DNA of 7,070 nt from Clostridiales bacterium UBA7044 (GTDB lineage: Bacteria > Bacillota > Clostridia > Oscillospirales > Oscillospiraceae), in assembly GCA_002493965.1 (NCBI GenBank), contig DLAP01000092.1, forward strand, positions 1-7,070, written 5' to 3'. The first letter of the stretch is position 1. Each line of letters starts with the position of its first letter. The position numbers were made by a program, and so were the translations under genes. Below the pieces are notes generated by a model that had not been told where the DNA came from, did no database searches, and saw only the letters and a list, made by a program, of their open reading frames with translations. Of this stretch, positions 5,505 through 7,070 are shown piece after piece.

Positions 5505-5897
5505 CTATAGTAAAAAGCCCAATGCAATGCCAAGAAGGAAGCCCAAAATGCCAACCGCAAAATATTCCATCGGATTTCTTCGGTATTTGACGCGTATAAT
5601 GCGTTTTATCACGGGTTTTTCCACAATTTTCTCGACTTCCACAACCTTGTCCACTTTTTTTACCATATTTAAAACAATGGGAGCTTCCTCATATACGGGT
5701 TTTCGGCCGGTTGCCAGATATTCCACTTCGGTATTTAAGACCTCCGCAAGCTGGATCAGCTTCAGTGTGTCAGGACAAGCCAGGTCATTTTCCCATTTAC
5801 TGACTGCCTGACGGGAGACATCCAGGGCCACCGCCAATTGGCCCTGCGAGATATTCTGTTCTTTCCGAAGATCCGCGATCCGTTCACCAATAGACAT
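5505..5897 (-). CDS. XRE-family regulator with a C-terminal membrane helix
   Basis: This 130-residue protein has a helix-turn-helix domain of the Cro/C1 type at residues 1-64: IGERIADLRKEQNISQGQLA, then recognition helix VSRQAVSKWE, then the NTEVEYLATG end typical of clostridial XRE proteins. A charged Val/Glu/Lys-rich linker (about 78-108) leads to RRNP and one hydrophobic helix (111-130) that forms the very C terminus. The protein is therefore predicted to be tail-anchored with its DNA-binding part in the cytoplasm. The start is fixed by family similarity and by an in-frame TGA 6 nt upstream of the ATG. No Shine-Dalgarno is seen, and the TTGACA box lies so close that the mRNA may be leaderless. 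The gene follows the recombinase by 61 nt in the same direction. Its targets are unknown. Confidence 0.85.
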   Translation of the reverse strand: MSIGERIADLRKEQNISQGQLAVALDVSRQAVSKWENDLACPDTLKLIQLAEVLNTEVEYLATGRKPVYEEAPIVLNMVKKVDKVVEVEKIVEKPVIKRIIRVKYRRNPMEYFAVGILGFLLGIALGFLL

Positions 5898-5900
5898 TTT

Positions 5901-5928
5901 TCAATAATCCAATCGTAGAATATGTCAA
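5901..5928 (-). promoter_or_regulatory. Promoter of the XRE gene, close to the start codon
   Basis: A consensus TTGACA (5928-5923) and a weak TATTGA (5906-5901) are 16 bp apart. This would place the transcription start within a few bases of the ATG at 5897. A small inverted repeat CAAC-N5-GTTG (5925-5937) overlaps the -35 and could be an autoregulatory site. Confidence 0.45.
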
Positions 5929-5958
5929 CTTTTGGTTGCATTCTAAATATTACACAAC

Positions 5959-6957
5959 TTATTTCGAAAAGTCAAGCTTGGAAAGGGGATTGGCCTCCGC
6001 CGCAATTTTCAGCTCCGTATTTTCGATGTGCGTGTAAATCTGGGTGGTGTTTAAATTCTCGTGCCCCAGCACCTCCTGGACGGTTTTTACGTCTACGCCG
6101 CCGGAGAGCATCATTGTAGCCGCTGTATGGCGCAGCTTGTGGGCGGAAAACTGAGTGGAATCCAGTCCTGCCTGCAGCAGCGCCTTCTTTACCAGCCGAT
6201 GGACGGCCGTCACACTGATCCGGTTATTGTCTCTGGATCCAAACAGGGCACGATTATCGGTCAAAACTTTTTTATTTCGTTCCTCCAGGTAGGCATCGAT
6301 GGCCTTCCGGCAGGCGGATCCAAAATAGACAAAGCGTTCTTTGTTGCCTTTGCCCACCACACGGATCCGGTCTTCGTATACGTCCGTTAGATTTAAGCCC
6401 ACCAGCTCGCTCCGACGGATTCCGCAGTTCAGGAACAGCATCAGGATCGCGTAATCTCTTTTTTCATTCTGACCGGAAACGGCCTGGAGTAATGCCGAGG
6501 ATTGCTCCATAGTCAAATATTTCGGCAGGCTTTTCCGCAGCTTGGGATATTCCAGATCGGCAACGGGATTTTCGTCCAATTGTTTGGTTCGAACCGTCAG
6601 ATATTTATAAAAGGATTTGATAGAGGAAAGCTTACGCGCTCTCGCTGCAGCGGAGATCCCGTGGTCCGGCGCGGCGGATTCCGGATTGATGGCCCGGTCA
6701 TTTGCCAGATAGGACAGGAAGTCAAAAATATCCGAGGTGTCGATCTGTCTGATAAAATCGATGTCGACATCCTTGATATCAATATCCTCCAGCTGGGTTG
6801 TGATCGGCATATCGTTGCGCATCAGCTTGATGAACCGAAGAAACATACGCAGGTCCAGATAATATTCTGAAATAGTAAGCTGAGACTGACCTTTGATATT
6901 TTCATGATAGATCAGGAACTCCCGCAAAATCTGTGGGCAATCGGCATAGCGTTTCAT
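5959..6957 (-). CDS. Tyrosine recombinase (XerC/XerD-like)
   Basis: This 332-residue site-specific DNA recombinase has an N-terminal SAM-like core-binding domain (about 7-122) and a catalytic domain (about 145-315). The active-site residues are all present: R181 in CGIRRSEL, K203 in VVGKGNKER, H273 and R276 in HKLRH, H299 in LGHENL, and nucleophile Y308 in TTQIYTH. It is about 30 residues longer than typical XerC/XerD; the extra length includes an Asp/Ile-rich stretch at about 57-80 and a short insertion near 90-105. The ATG at 6957 has AGGAGG (6965-6970) 7 nt upstream; an in-frame ATG at 7041 would lie upstream of the promoter and is rejected. It could be a chromosomal Xer-like protein or an integrase. 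No att repeat, excisionase or phage gene is seen, so I favour a resident chromosomal recombinase. Confidence 0.9.
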   Translation of the reverse strand: MKRYADCPQILREFLIYHENIKGQSQLTISEYYLDLRMFLRFIKLMRNDMPITTQLEDIDIKDVDIDFIRQIDTSDIFDFLSYLANDRAINPESAAPDHGISAAARARKLSSIKSFYKYLTVRTKQLDENPVADLEYPKLRKSLPKYLTMEQSSALLQAVSGQNEKRDYAILMLFLNCGIRRSELVGLNLTDVYEDRIRVVGKGNKERFVYFGSACRKAIDAYLEERNKKVLTDNRALFGSRDNNRISVTAVHRLVKKALLQAGLDSTQFSAHKLRHTAATMMLSGGVDVKTVQEVLGHENLNTTQIYTHIENTELKIAAEANPLSKLDFSK

Positions 6958-7009
6958 GGAAAATCCTCCTAATGATGGAATCTGGGTGTTATATGGCTCT
7001 TGTAGCTCT

Positions 7010-7038
7010 ATTATAGCACATGTGCGCTTTAAACGCAA
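7010..7038 (-). promoter_or_regulatory. Promoter of the tyrosine recombinase
   Basis: A consensus TATAAT (7015-7010) is preceded by TGC (extended -10). TTGCGT (7038-7033) lies 17 bp upstream as the -35. The start would be near 7003, giving a leader of about 45 nt. The spacer holds a perfect 10-bp palindrome GCACATGTGC (7016-7025), and the -35 lies inside one arm of the larger inverted repeat at 7032-7061. Both are placed where a repressor would act. Confidence 0.7.
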
Positions 7039-7061
7039 CAAAATTTTTATTTTGTTGCGTT
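7032..7061. repeat. 13-bp perfect inverted repeat overlapping the recombinase -35
   Basis: The arms 7032-7044 and 7049-7061 are perfect inverted copies (AACGCAACAAAAT and its complement) around TTTT. No T-run follows on either strand beyond the arms, so it is a poor intrinsic terminator for a neighbouring gene. Overlap with the -35 favours an operator, but the sequence ends nine bases later and a terminator for an unseen gene cannot be ruled out. Confidence 0.6.
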
Positions 7062-7070
7062 GGAGAAGTC

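Noticed and set aside
5502..5520. Hairpin at the end of the XRE gene as a terminator
   Set aside because: The stem is only 5 bp with a 9-nt loop, it overlaps the coding end, and no T-run follows on the minus strand.
5259..6957. Genomic island with tRNA-Arg as attachment site and the tyrosine recombinase as integrase
   Set aside because: No second copy of the tRNA 3' end is seen, there are no phage or plasmid genes, and the recombinase reads like a resident Xer-type protein. A repeat outside the window cannot be excluded.

Overview
The window looks like chromosomal DNA from a Gram-positive anaerobe of the class Clostridia, probably the Oscillospiraceae or a close relative. This is inferred from strong AGGAGG-type ribosome binding sites, sigma-A-type promoters, a tRNA with encoded CCA, moderate GC, and gene families typical of gut Clostridia (a PadR regulator paired with a HAAS/DUF1700-like membrane protein, and a membrane-anchored XRE regulator). 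No species can be named from the sequence alone.

Region 1 (65-3457, minus strand) is a compact three-gene operon with a promoter at 3434-3462 and a terminator at 65-94. In transcription order it encodes a protein with two zinc ribbons and a C-terminal membrane helix (YdjG-like), a secreted or membrane-anchored TPM-domain protein with a Gly/Ser-rich tail (YdjH-like), and an SPFH/stomatin-family protein carrying three C-terminal zinc ribbons (YdjI-like). This is the order of ydjG-ydjH-ydjI in the Bacillus subtilis pspA-ydjGHI membrane-stress operon, but pspA is not present. A padR-type regulator sits divergently at that position instead.

Region 2 (3500-4937, plus strand) is a cassette read away from the operon. 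It holds a PadR-family repressor, an overlapping HAAS-like one-pass membrane protein, and a small exported beta-rich protein. The roughly 190-bp divergent intergenic region holds two facing promoters and several AT-rich palindromes, so one regulator could serve both units.

Region 3 (4938-5504) is mostly non-coding by length but not empty. It contains a 26-codon minus-strand gene with its own Shine-Dalgarno and intrinsic terminator, and a tRNA-Arg(CCU) with a near-consensus promoter and a strong terminator.

Region 4 (5505-7061, minus strand) carries a tyrosine recombinase with an intact catalytic set. Its promoter is overlapped by a 13-bp inverted repeat. Downstream of it lies a small XRE regulator that ends in a membrane helix and may be translated from a leaderless mRNA. 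The sequence ends just upstream of the recombinase promoter, so the next gene is not seen.

I see no CRISPR array, insertion sequence or recognisable defence system. The most interesting items are the PadR-linked ydjGHI-like operon without pspA, the orphan 26-residue peptide gene, and the PadR/HAAS/exported-protein cassette.
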